Origin: Nemertoderma westbladi
Lineage: Eukaryota; Xenacoelomorpha; Nemertodermatida; Nemertodermatidae
Reading direction: 5' to 3'
Length of the DNA stretch: 51,545 nucleotides
Assembly: GCA_032718475.1 (NCBI GenBank)
Contig: JAUCBJ010004146.1
Span: 1-51,545 of the forward strand
Under the pieces are notes generated by a model that was not told the DNA's origin, ran no database searches, and worked only from the letters and a program-made list of their open reading frames with translations. The number at the start of each line of letters is the position of its first letter. Positions within the stretch are counted from its first letter, which is position 1. Position numbers and translations under genes: made by a program. Shown here piece by piece: positions 1 to 9,900 of the stretch.

Positions 1-365
1 ATTACATAATATAACATTACAAGAAGGTATTACAATTATTATTGGTAAAGTAGGGACAAGTCATTCATGGCCCTAATTCTCGAATCAGTGCAACTAATGT
101 GCGTATTGCATAAATAATGCTACTGCCACTGGTGTCTATGCGCCGTGGAAGGCTCTCAATGACATTTGCTCTAATGTGTATGAATGAAGGTAGAACAAGT
201 AAGCTGGAGGTGAGTGACATACAGTACTAACTTGTGGGATTCGTCTCGCTAGCCATTCGCGGTATTTTGAAAAGCATACGAATGCTATTCTTATAAGCAG
301 TGAGCAATTTATTATGAATAGATTGTGAATAGTTTGTACTAGCCCATAGCGAGTTGCCATAAACA
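1..365 (-). pseudogene. LINE ORF2 C-terminal fragment (decayed)
   Basis: Read on the minus strand, this stretch encodes the region that follows the reverse transcriptase in CR1/Jockey-like LINEs. The frame entering from the neighbouring minisatellite reads FRSYCTNVYGNSLWAS, then a segment containing KLLTAYKNSIRMLF and KIPRMAS. This is the usual 'FRSYC-x-YG-x-LW ... AY+N--R-L---PR' pattern of LINE C-termini. An in-frame stop after TNPTS and a further stop near the left end show decay. The fragment is separated from the RT palm (2749-3440) by a 2.4-kb minisatellite that sits exactly where the RT thumb should be. It probably continues left of the window. The clade cannot be fixed by eye. Confidence 0.7.
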
Positions 366-2748
366 TTAGTACAATAAGAACGAAAAATCGCACCTTTACA
401 TTCCTAGCACAACTATAAGAACGAAAAAGACGCACCTTTACATTCCTAGCACAACTATAAGAACGAAAAAGACGCACCTTTACATTCCTAGCACAACAAT
501 AAGAACGAAAAATCGTACCTTTACATTCCTAGCACAACTATAAGAACGAAAAAGACGCACCTTTACATTCCTAGCACAACTATAAGAACGAAAAAGACGC
601 ACCTTTACATTCCTAGCACAAATATAAGAACGAAAAAGACGCACCTTTACATTCCTAGCACAAATATAAGAACGAAAAAGACGCACCTTTACATTTCTAG
701 CACAACTATAAGAACGAAAAAGACGCACCTTTACATTCCTAGCACAACTATAAGAACGAAAAATCGCACCTTTACATTCCTAGCACAACTATAAGAACGA
801 AAAAGACGCACCTTTACATTCCTAGCACAACTATAAGAACGAAAAAGACGCACCTTTACATTCCTAGCACAACTATAAGAACGAAAAAGACCTTTACATT
901 CCTAGCACAACTATAAGAACGAAAAAGACGCACCTTTACATTCCTAGCACAAATATAAGAACGAAAAAGACGCACCTTTACATTTCTAGCACAACTATAA
1001 GAACGAAAAAGACGCACCTTTACATTCCTAGCACAACTATAAGAACGAAAAAGACCTTTACATTCCTAGCACAACTATAAGAACGAAAAAGACGCACCTT
1101 TACATTCCTAGCACAACTATAAGAACGAAAAAGACGCACCTTTACATTCCTAGCACAACTATAAGAACGAAAAAGACGCACCTTTACATTCCTAGCACAA
1201 CTATAAGAACGAAAAAGACGCACCTTTACATTCCTAGCACAACTATAAGAACGAAAAAGACGCACCTTTACATTCCTAGCACAACTATAATAACGAAAAA
1301 TACGCACCTTTACATTCCTAGCACAACTATAAGAACGAAAAAGACGAACCTTTACATTCCTAGCACAACTATAAGAACGAAAAAGACGCACCTTTACATT
1401 CCTAGCACAACTACAAGAACGAAAAAGACGCACCTTTACATTCCTAGCACAACTATAAAAACGAAAAAGACGCACCTTTACATTCCTAGCACAACTATAA
1501 AAACGAAAAAGACGCACCTTTACATTCCTAGCACAACTATAAAAACGAAAAAGACGCACCTTTACATTCCTAGCACATCTATACGAACAAAAAGGCGCAC
1601 CTTTACATTCCTAGCACAACTATAAGAACGAAAAATCGCACCTTTACATTCCTAGCACAACTATACGAACGTAAAAGACGCACCTTTACATTCCTAGTAC
1701 AACTATAAGAACGAAAAAGACGCACCTTTACATTCCTAGTACAACTATAAGAACGAAAAAGACGCACCTTTACATTCCTAGCACAACTATAAGAACGAAA
1801 AAGACGCACCTTTACATTCCTAGCACAACTATAAGAACGAAAAAGACGCACCTTTACATTCCTAGCACAACTATAAGAACGAAAAAGACGCACCTTTACA
1901 TTCCTAGCACAACTATAAGAACGAAAAATACGCACCTTTACATTCCTAGCACAACTATAAGAACGAAAAAGACGCACCTTTGCATTCCTAGCACAACTAT
2001 AAGAACGAAAAAGACGCACCTTTACATTCCTAGCACAACTATAAGAACGAAAAAGACGCACCTTTACATTCCTAGTACAACTATAAGAACGAAAAAGACG
2101 CACCTTTACATTCCTAGTACAACTATAAGAACGAAAAAGACGCACCTTTACATTCCTAGGACAACTATAAGAACGAAAAAGACGCACCTTTACATTCCTA
2201 GCACAACTATAAGAACGAAAAAGACGCACCTTTACATTCCTAGTACAACTATAAGAACGAAAAAGACGCACCTTTACATTCCTAGTACAACTATAAGAAC
2301 GAAAAAGACGCACCTTTACATTCCTAGTACAACTATAAGAACGAAAAAGACGCACCTTTACATTCCTAGCACAACTATAAGAACGAAAAAGACGCACCTT
2401 TACATTCCTAGCACAACTATAAGAACGAAAAAGACGCAACTTTACATTCCTAGCACAACTATAAGAACGAAAAAGACGCACCTTTACATTCCTAGCACAA
2501 CAATAAGAACGAAAAAGACGCACCTTTACATTCGTACAGTAGTACAACTATAAGAACGAAAAAGACGCACCTTTACATTCCTAGCACAACTATAAGAACG
2601 AAAAAGAGGCACCTTTACATTCCTAGCACAACTATAAGAACGAAAAAGACGCACCTTTACATTCCTAGCACAACTATAAGAACGAAAAAGACGAACCTTT
2701 ACATTCCTAGCACAACTATAAGAACGAAAAAGACGCACATTTACATTC
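366..2748 (-). repeat. 42-bp minisatellite array 1, derived from LINE coding sequence
   Basis: About 56 tandem copies of a 42-bp unit that contains acctttacattcctagcac and ataagaacgaaaaagacg. On the minus strand 42 bp equals 14 codons, and the unit reads CARNVKVRLFRSYS over and over. The last copy at the left end reads straight into FRSYC-TNVYG of the LINE C-terminal domain, so the unit is itself a piece of LINE ORF2. Shorter variants occur: 41 bp with 'aaaaatcgc', and 38 bp lacking 'gcac'. They shift the frame, so no single frame crosses the array. Point variants (tagtacaac, tagcacaaat) cluster in neighbouring copies, as expected from local expansion. Confidence 0.95.
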
Positions 2749-3669
2749 CTTTGGAATGAAGTATAAACATTTCGTCTTTTTTAAATTTAATTTAATTGAA
2801 TGGCATAATCCCTATAAATATTTAGAAGTTGCTGCAAACGAAACATTGTATTAGATAAATGTGATAAATCGTCCGCATAAAATAAATGAAACCTTTTAGG
2901 AATAAAACCTTTTACCGTTAATAGAACAACCAAATTTGCACCTGTTTAATGCAGTTACTTAGATCATCCATGTACACGTTAAATAAATATGGACTTAAAA
3001 TGCCCCCTTGTTTTGTACCATTCGTGACATTGAATTCATTTGAGTTATATTTACCCCACGAAACAAATAGTAATTGGTTACGATACCAAAAGCAAATTAT
3101 TCTTACAAAAATAACTGGTACTCCCCTAGTAATTAGTTTAGAGGATAATAGGTAATGATTACATCTGCCAAATGCCTTACTGGCATCCAACATATAAGTA
3201 AATACGTAAATACCGGGATATTATTTTCTAAATAAAATTTAACAGTCTCCTTAAAAGTGAGGACGCACAATTATGTGCCCGATTTTGATTTAAAACCAAA
3301 TTGGTTATCTGTGGTCTCTAGGTATTGTCTTATATTAGCCTCTCAAACAATTTGGAGAATGCAGTTGCAGAATGCAGAATGCATATTGCCCCCGTCTTGT
3401 CCTTAATTAAATTTAGTATCATAGACTCAATTAGTCCGGGTGGTATATAATCATGGCACAACATAGAACGCACCTTTAAAAAAATATTTTAGAAAAATAT
3501 TTTTATCAGGGAAACGTTTAATTATTTAATACTTTTTAGTTACTTTTACATGTACTTATAACGATTAGTATACAAATTAATTAACTTAAATAATGGAATG
3601 GCTAACCGTAAGTGCACGGGCCTGGTTAGTCTCCTCCCCCACTACTTACTGTATATATTTTTATCTAAT
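501..3669. repeat. Segmental duplication, copy 1 (partner 13,607-17,128)
   Basis: The sequence from 'ataagaacgaaaaatcgtac' near 501 through the array, the RT fragment and on to 'tatatttttatctaatga' at about 3669 recurs in the same orientation at 13,607-17,128. In the roughly 920 bp outside the array I see only a few differences: single-base changes, a small AT rearrangement, and a 7-bp 'gcagaat' indel near 3377. The arrays differ by about 360 bp because of internal copy-number change. High identity in decayed, presumably unconstrained sequence points to a recent duplication or to an assembly artefact. Confidence 0.85.
2749..3480 (-). pseudogene. LINE reverse transcriptase palm fragment (copy 1)
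   Basis: Minus-strand remnants of an RT palm in several frames. In order: PPGLIESMILNLIKDKTG (near 3440); TTDNQFGFKSKSGT in another frame; a segment with LDASKAFG and a typical QGGILSPYLFNVYMDDLS motif (2918-3193); then, after a frameshift, the catalytic YADD (codons at 2868-2879) within HLFYADDLSHLS. The first palm aspartate motif reads FGR where LINEs usually have FDR. The sequence then enters the 42-bp array without a thumb domain. The style is that of CR1/Rex/Jockey-group LINEs. It is non-functional: frameshifts, stops and a missing thumb. Confidence 0.85.
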
Positions 3670-3673
3670 GACT

Positions 3674-3712
3674 AGAAAGCCTGTGGCCCTTCGGGCCACA
3701 GCTTTCTAGTGC
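3674..3712. repeat. Near-perfect inverted repeat (hairpin) at duplication junction
   Basis: The arms ctagaaagcctgtggccc and gggccacagctttctag fold around a 3-nt 'ttc' loop with one bulged base, giving a stem of about 17 bp. The hairpin lies within a few bases of where the duplicated segment stops matching its partner (about 3669). It may be the terminus of a mobile element or a fragile cruciform site. No matching second hairpin was found at the other junction. Confidence 0.7.
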
Positions 3713-3789
3713 ACGTGCAGATGATATATGAATATGTGTGGGAGATTTGAGAACTGCATACGGAACAGACACCATCATTAAATAAAACA

Positions 3790-4935
3790 CCACCCCCATA
3801 AGAGATAACTGTCAAGTTTCAACTTTAGGCAGATTGTAAATAACAAAATTTCCAGAAAATGATCACTTTCAGATCCACCCTCTACCTGCGGACTGGTGAA
3901 ATGCAGACGGCGCTGCAGTTTGGTAAAGATGGGGTTTATGGTGAAGTAAAATGCCTGCCTTTCAAGTTTCAGCTTAAACAGATTGTAAATAACAAAATTG
4001 ATGTAGATGTTCACATTCAGACATTTCACCCTCTAGCGGTAGACTGAAGAACTGTGGACGACTCTGGGACTCCGTAAAGATACAGAATATGCTGTAGTAG
4101 ATTCCTGCCAAGTTCCAGCTCAATAGGATTAAAAAGAACCAAATGGGATGAGGTGTTCACTATCAGATATGTCGCCCTCTAGCGGCAGATGGGGGGACTG
4201 TATACAACTCTGTGACTCCGTAAAGGTACAGCCTATGCTGTAGTAGATGCCTACCAAGTTTCAGTCTAAACCGTTAGTAAATAACAAAGTTGGAGAAGAT
4301 GTTAACTTTCAGACATTTCACCCTCTAGCGGTAGACTGGGGAAGTGAATAGGATTCTGCAACCCCGTAAAGATACAGCCTATGATGTAGTAGATACCAAC
4401 CAAGTTTCAGCTCAAAATGATTAAAAAGAACCAAATGGGATGAGGTGTTCACTATCAGATATGTCGCCCTCTAGCGGCAGATGGGGGGACTGTATACAAC
4501 TCTGTAACTCCGTAAAGGTACAGCCTATGCTGTAGTAGATGCCTACCAAGTTTCAGTCTAAACCGTTAGTAAATAACAAAGTTGGAGAAGATGTTAACTT
4601 TCAGACAATTCGCCCTCTAGCGGCTGACTGTGGAACTGTAGACGACTCTACTACTCCGCAAAGATATAGCCTATGCTATAGTAGATGCCAACCAAGTTTC
4701 AGTCTAAAAGGATTGTAAATAACAAAGTTGGAGGAGATGTTAACTTTCATACATTTCGCCCTCTAGCGGCAGACGCGGGTAATGTAGACAACTCTGCGCG
4801 ACTCAGTAAAGATATAGCCTATGCTGTAGTAGATGCCTACCAAGTTCAGTCTAAATGGATTATAAATAACAAAGTTTGAGAAGATGTTAACTCTCAGACA
4901 TTTAGCCCTCTAACGGTAGACTGGGGAACTGTACG
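3790..4935. repeat. 146-bp satellite, about 8 units, with a CTCF-like motif in each
   Basis: Tandem units share phrases such as 'aagtttcagtctaaa', 'gtaaataacaaagttggag' and 'cctatgctgtagtagatgcc'. The motif (c)gccctctagcggcag starts at about 4027, 4173, 4319, 4465, 4611, 4757 and 4903, which is exactly 146 bp apart, with a degraded copy near 3875. Units starting at 4173 and 4465 are nearly identical, so there is a two-unit (292-bp) higher-order pattern. The short ORFs inside are accidental. The reverse complement of the motif, ccgctagagggcg, resembles the CTCF core consensus. Confidence 0.85.
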
Positions 4936-4939
4936 CGCT

Positions 4940-5712
4940 TTTGAAGACCTTTAGCAGTTTAACCTGCCAAAATTTATATGTCTTTTGGTTTATAAATAGA
5001 CTTTAACATATGACAAGTATTTAATACCAATAAACACAACATTAGCCGAAGCCAGCCTAGTGCGCGTCCATTCACCCGCTGGATATACCCGGGAGACTGG
5101 ATTTGGAGGGCTTAGATTTTTATTGCAGTGTAAGCTTACTGTATTATTCGATTGATCGTTAATAAATAATTTCTGACCAATATTATTCACTTTCGGGAAA
5201 TATTAACAGTTCCTTTAGGACGTGGCGCTCTATCTAGGTAAACAGAACTATGACTTATACTAAACACAACGGTAAGACGGTAAGGCTTATGATTCACGTA
5301 TGAGGCGCATTCTTTAGGAAATGCTTAGTTATCAGCCACAATCATGCACACTACCGGTACCGCACAATACTGCACACTAATCTGCCGACCGTCAATGAAT
5401 TTTATCATACATAAAGAGAACAGCAATTGACTCATGTAGTGCCTATCAAATAGCATTAAATTCACTACAAACCACGATAATATAAGTCGCAATCGCTATA
5501 TGTAACCTGTCTCTCTAACCTGTAGTGTATCAAGAAAATTGGGAAATTTGGGTTATTTATCGATGTTCTCCAAGTAATAATATTCAACCAACTGATACAA
5601 ATAATGACAACAGTAAATAGCATTAAGACGGTAGGTTAAGATATGATATGTGTAACACTGATAATGCAGCACTGATACGCTGATTGAACTGGACTGGTAA
5701 CAGTTATACGTT
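4940..5712. other. Intergenic, nothing recognised
   Basis: AT-rich unique-looking DNA between the 146-bp satellite and the ORF1/ORF2 block. No convincing coding frame, RNA gene or tandem repeat was seen on either strand. Confidence 0.5.
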
Positions 5713-5973
5713 CTATAATCTAAGCCTACTAATGTTTCTTCTAAAGTCTGAAAACAATTGACTCCAGAGCCGGTGTTCTTGGCCTAGAAGCAACAACACA
5801 ACAGTAACACAGAAAACTATAAGACTGAACACGCCTAGTACGATCTGTAGAATATCTCCACGTCTAAGGCAAAAATCGCCCTGATTGGCTGTTAAGCTGA
5901 ACAAAGAACCATGTGTCCAACGGCCGTTTCCATGCCAGCAACCAGCTGTTAGATGTCGTAATCTGAATCATCA
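5713..5973 (-). other. Open frame without ATG, one predicted membrane segment
   Basis: An open minus-strand frame of about 86 codons lies downstream of ORF2 on the same strand. It has no ATG; the first usable near-cognate start is TTG at 5904. Its middle contains a strongly hydrophobic run, ILQIVLGVFSLIVFCVTVVL, flanked by charged residues, which would make a single transmembrane helix. It could be a small third protein of the ORF1/ORF2 block, an exon of one, or chance. A cysteine-rich plus-strand frame overlaps at 5885-6163 and also lacks an ATG. I do not recognise either and do not claim a gene. Confidence 0.2.
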
Positions 5974-6208
5974 AGGCTACACTGTGCTAGAGGATTTGAC
6001 GCATTGCGGGTTTTGTGTCTTGCCATGTCCGCCAAAGCACACATATAGAAAAACAACTTTTATGTCCGTTAAAACACCCACACGGTACTTTGCGGGCAAG
6101 GGGACTGATTATATCCGCAAAAGCTTTTACACCGCTCCCAGAAAATGGGATTCAAGTCTATAAATATACAAAATCACAGTTTCTAATATACGTAAATACT
6201 CTAAACAG

Positions 6209-6838
6209 TTAGTCTTTCTTGCGCGGACGGCGTTTACGCAGTTTTTTAAAGCTGGCCAGAGTCTTTTTCTCTTTGGGGCGAGCCACTTTACAAGGAGGGC
6301 TATAACTCCTGGGTGAAGGGTGCAATATGATTGCATCAGAGGGTGTAGGATTATGGTCGGTGTATCCGCCAGTCGAAGTGCCGGGAACGTCGGGGGAGAG
6401 GGGTCTAACGGCCTTGAGAGCGCGTTTTAGGACGGCCGCTCTTACGGGTCCTTTACGAGTGGTCTGAACGAGAGCCGTGGGTGGACCATAGGCAGTCAGA
6501 AACTTCCTGGGTTTAATGGTTCTTTCCAACTCGCGTTCGCGGGCTCGGTATTCGTAAGGCCGTCGATATACTTCCTGTAACTCGGGGTGAGCGTTAACAA
6601 ATAAGTCTCCATAGTCCGGATCCTGACGGATAAAATTGATTAGGTTATATGAATGAAGGTCGCTAGGATTAACACTCCTGAGAAATTTGCGTACGAACTT
6701 GGTTGAAATACATTCTCCGACGCGCTTCAGTAGTTCGTAACTCGATATGCGTGATTTCTGTTCGACAGAAGCGAATAGATAAGGATGGAACGCATAAACT
6801 CCTTCGTAAGCGCGTCCAGGATAATAACGATGGCGCAT
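6209..6838 (-). CDS. ORF2: 209-aa basic protein of unknown family
   Basis: I chose ATG at 6838 (G at -3); the frame is open upstream only to about 6892. The N-terminal half looks globular and aromatic (HRYYPGRAYEGVYAFHPYLF near the start, then SVEQKSRISSYELLKRVGEC). The middle has RQDPDYGDLFVNAHPELQEV. The C-terminal third is proline-rich and increasingly basic, ending in KKLRKRRPRKKD, which could be a nuclear localisation or nucleic-acid-binding tail. It lies immediately downstream of ORF1 on the same strand, which suggests co-expression or a frameshifted fusion to ORF1. No introns or stops interrupt it. I do not recognise the family; it could be a mobile-element or viral-derived accessory protein or a host gene. 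Confidence 0.6.
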   Translation of the reverse strand: MRHRYYPGRAYEGVYAFHPYLFASVEQKSRISSYELLKRVGECISTKFVRKFLRSVNPSDLHSYNLINFIRQDPDYGDLFVNAHPELQEVYRRPYEYRARERELERTIKPRKFLTAYGPPTALVQTTRKGPVRAAVLKRALKAVRPLSPDVPGTSTGGYTDHNPTPSDAIILHPSPRSYSPPCKVARPKEKKTLASFKKLRKRRPRKKD

Positions 6839-6923
6839 CACAATGTAAATCAGCGTTCGCTTCCCAAGCTCTGATGTAACGTAGTGTGATCATTTCATCT
6901 ACACTTTCCAAATCGTGATTAAA
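6669..6923 (-). other. Third-frame ORF bridging ORF1 and ORF2
   Basis: ORF1 ends in codons CCC TTT TAA (6927-6919). In the +1 frame the sequence stays open from 6923 to 6669 and begins NHDLESVDEMITLRYIRAWE, then ANADLHC, which looks like real protein. The ORF2 frame takes over from about 6840 and is a further +1 shift away. Three explanations fit: two indels in an old gene, translational frameshifting at the ORF1 stop, or splicing. The protein-like part is only about the first 28 codons; beyond 6838 this frame is a shadow of ORF2. Confidence 0.35.
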
Positions 6924-9900
6924 AGGGCAATCGAAACTGGTGTCCCTTTAGTTGACAATGGTGACATTGAGTCATAAATTGAGGGCAAACCGCAAAAATG
7001 TGCAAGTTATTGAGTCTGCAATACGCGCAATAAATTTCCATCGCCGGTTGTTCGTGGAAATAGGAACAGCGGACGTTTGTGTCCATGGGCGTAACATGGT
7101 CTCTCGATGTGCATAACCGACAACGTTGACGAGAAACATAGTTGGCATGGCGATAATCGTACGCAGTGAGACACTGTGGACCTTGATACCATTCTAGGAT
7201 GTAATCATTGTCGCTGTTCCGGGGCGCGATAGGCTGAATCTCCTCAGATTCTAGGCATATTGGTTCGTCTTCCCAGTGCATAGCTGAGGTGGGCGTGTCT
7301 GTCTCTTCAAGTGGACCTATTGTCTGAATTTCCACGACAGAATAACCTGTGGGGATTCGAGGTCTTTGTATAACAGAGGAGTGCAAGTTCGATATACAAA
7401 TCTCTTTGAAAATGGCAAATCCAGCGCTATCTAACTTCTCTGCAGCTGAGTTTCTTAGGCTGAGCTTGGTCAAAGCGCGGTCTTTAAATTGGCTATCCAC
7501 GTTGCGGAACGGGGTTAAAAATCGCCGGAAACATTCGAAGCGGAGGAATTTATTATGTTCATCTAGCTTAGCGAGTTTGGTCCCAAGTATTAATGGATGG
7601 GCGCGTATAGTACGACTGCACACATCGGCTAGCCAACCGGAAAGTGCGGTGTTTTCAAAGATCGTGTAGATAGCTAAGGAGGGACGGAGTGGAACACTCA
7701 TGAAGCTATACACGGCGCCAGGTGCGGTCAATGGTCCATCAAAGTATAATCGAGAATAATGGTCTCCGTATACTTGTTGATAGTTGATGGGATTTCCGAC
7801 TTTGAAATTCCATCCGTATTCCTGAAAGGCAAGATGTCCGATGGAAGTTCGTTGCACCTTTGTAATGTTGCTGGACGTATTAGCATACATGGTGCGGAAG
7901 AAACCTCGACCTTCTGCCCAGGGAGCAATCAGCTGCGTATCCACGAAAGGATATGGGATATTTTCCATATTCCGAAAGTCGTTTTGGAGATCTCCATAAA
8001 CAGCTGAGCCGATTTTAAGGATTCTTTCGTTGAACAACATCTCGAGTACGGGCTGGGGTAACATCGATCCATCGATACCCATGGCCGGTTTGCATTCGGT
8101 GTCAATGACGTAACGCTGCGCGAGTTCGAATTGTCCATGTTGGAGATTCTTTTGCGTTTCGGTGAGAGTTTCAAAGGAATAATCAATCACGTCGGAACAC
8201 GCTCGAGTAAACACGTGGGTAGAACCAGCTAATCCGCGTATGTGGATCATGCGCGTAGTTCCTAGTTCTCCGACCGGAACGCTACCTTCATTATCGTAGG
8301 TGACAACTCCATACATCTCAATGACATTAAGAGTTTCATTCCACTCTTTGGTGGCGTTCTCTAGGGTCATCCCTACTGGATGCCACAAGGTGGCGCATTG
8401 GTTAGCGTCAGGGAGATCACTATACTTCATGTGCCAAGTGGTATACGTCTCCACATTTCCATATCTTTGTATTTTCTCTTCTTCAAATAATACATCTAGA
8501 TTCCAATGGACTAATCGAGTTTTAATAAATCCATCGAGATTATAAGGAGGTTCTATATCCTTCTCGATTCGAGAAATGTTATATGGTTTTCTGAATGAGT
8601 TTACCTTTACTAACTGATCCAGATGTTTCTGCAATTGTTCGAGTTCGACAACGTCTAGAGGATTTATTAGTGGTAGAAACTTTAAATTATGCGTCGGGTC
8701 TTCTGGTTTTACCATATAATACTGAGTCAGATTAACGTAATAAGGGTGGTCTTTAATCCCATAAAACGAGTTCTGTAAAGGTCTAGCGCGTATGTTGACA
8801 TCGTGTACCATACGACGGACAAGATCCGCTCGATTGTCCGGAGGTTCAACGAGTATACCGTCAACACAAGCGGCCTCGATCGGCGGACGCTGTAACATAG
8901 GGGCGTCAGCGATAAGATTTTGCGATCCTGTACTGATATCAACCGGTTGGGGTTGTATCGTCGCGAAGAGTTTGTCTCCGAAATGTGGAACCATCGAGGG
9001 ATGACGGACGGTTTTAGAGTAGAGATCTGTCATAAGGATTTGAGCTTCGGGTTGGGCTAAAGCGGCTTCTTCTCTCTCGTCCATTTTCGTGTGTTTCTCC
9101 TCGAGTAGATTTTCTTCCGCTTGTCTCTGTAAGCGTTCATCTAGAAACTCTTGTAGAGAATACGTGCGTCCAAGCTCGATGTCCTCCTCGAGGTTTTGGA
9201 TTTCTCTATCGAACTGTGGCAAGGCTAACTCCTTCACCGATTGGACTTGTTGTTGTAATTTATGTTTCTCTAAACAATCTTGTGTTCCCTTTCCGATCTT
9301 CTGTCGAATAGCGTCTAAAGCGTTTCTTATAACGCTCTCCTCGACTTCCGTGGCGGGTTGCATCGGGTTTAATTCTGGACGATTGTAAGGATCAAATGGC
9401 GATATTAGATGCCCGCGTCCCAATCCGGCTAAGTAGGATGGGCGAATGTCTAACGAACCCACTACCGGAGCACCACCGATTAATTGTTCGGGTAGCACTA
9501 AATCTTTGAACAGTGAATATAGTTCGGGAGGATCAGTGATACTGTTAGGATCAAGAGTTTGAGGTCTCACTAAGGAATGAGGAGGCCTGACTGAGTATTC
9601 CGGAACTCTGATCATGGGTTTATTCAGTGATCGTTTAAGACGAGCGATCGTAGGTGATACGTCGAACAGGTTTCGCTCGAAACTCCCGTAAGTATAACGT
9701 GTAAAACTGTGTTTAGCGCAACGTCTCCGCGGATGTTTATGTCTTTCAGTTTGTTGGTTGGGTCTAGGGCATTCGTCACAATAATACCAAAGACGTACGT
9801 CCTGTAGAGGAAACGCGGGTGATCGTTCTCCAGTTTTGCAATATTCTTCCATTTGTTCAAAACTATCCGGGATAACAGGTAGTGGACGATCGGTGGTAAG

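Noticed and set aside
480-2738. Long minus-strand frames made of the 14-residue repeat, read as a possible secreted repeat protein
   Set aside because: The repeat is LINE ORF2 sequence, 38- and 41-bp units break the frame in several places, and neighbouring LINE parts are full of stops. No independent gene is supported.
366-2748. CRISPR-like array
   Set aside because: Direct tandem repeats without unique spacers, in a eukaryotic context, with units matching LINE coding sequence.
3859-4879. Short ORFs in the 146-bp satellite
   Set aside because: They are repeats of satellite units in different frames without conserved reading frame between units.
7349-9388. Plus-strand and other-frame ORFs of 60-106 codons within ORF1
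   Set aside because: Shadows of the 1175-codon minus-strand frame with no recognisable features of their own.
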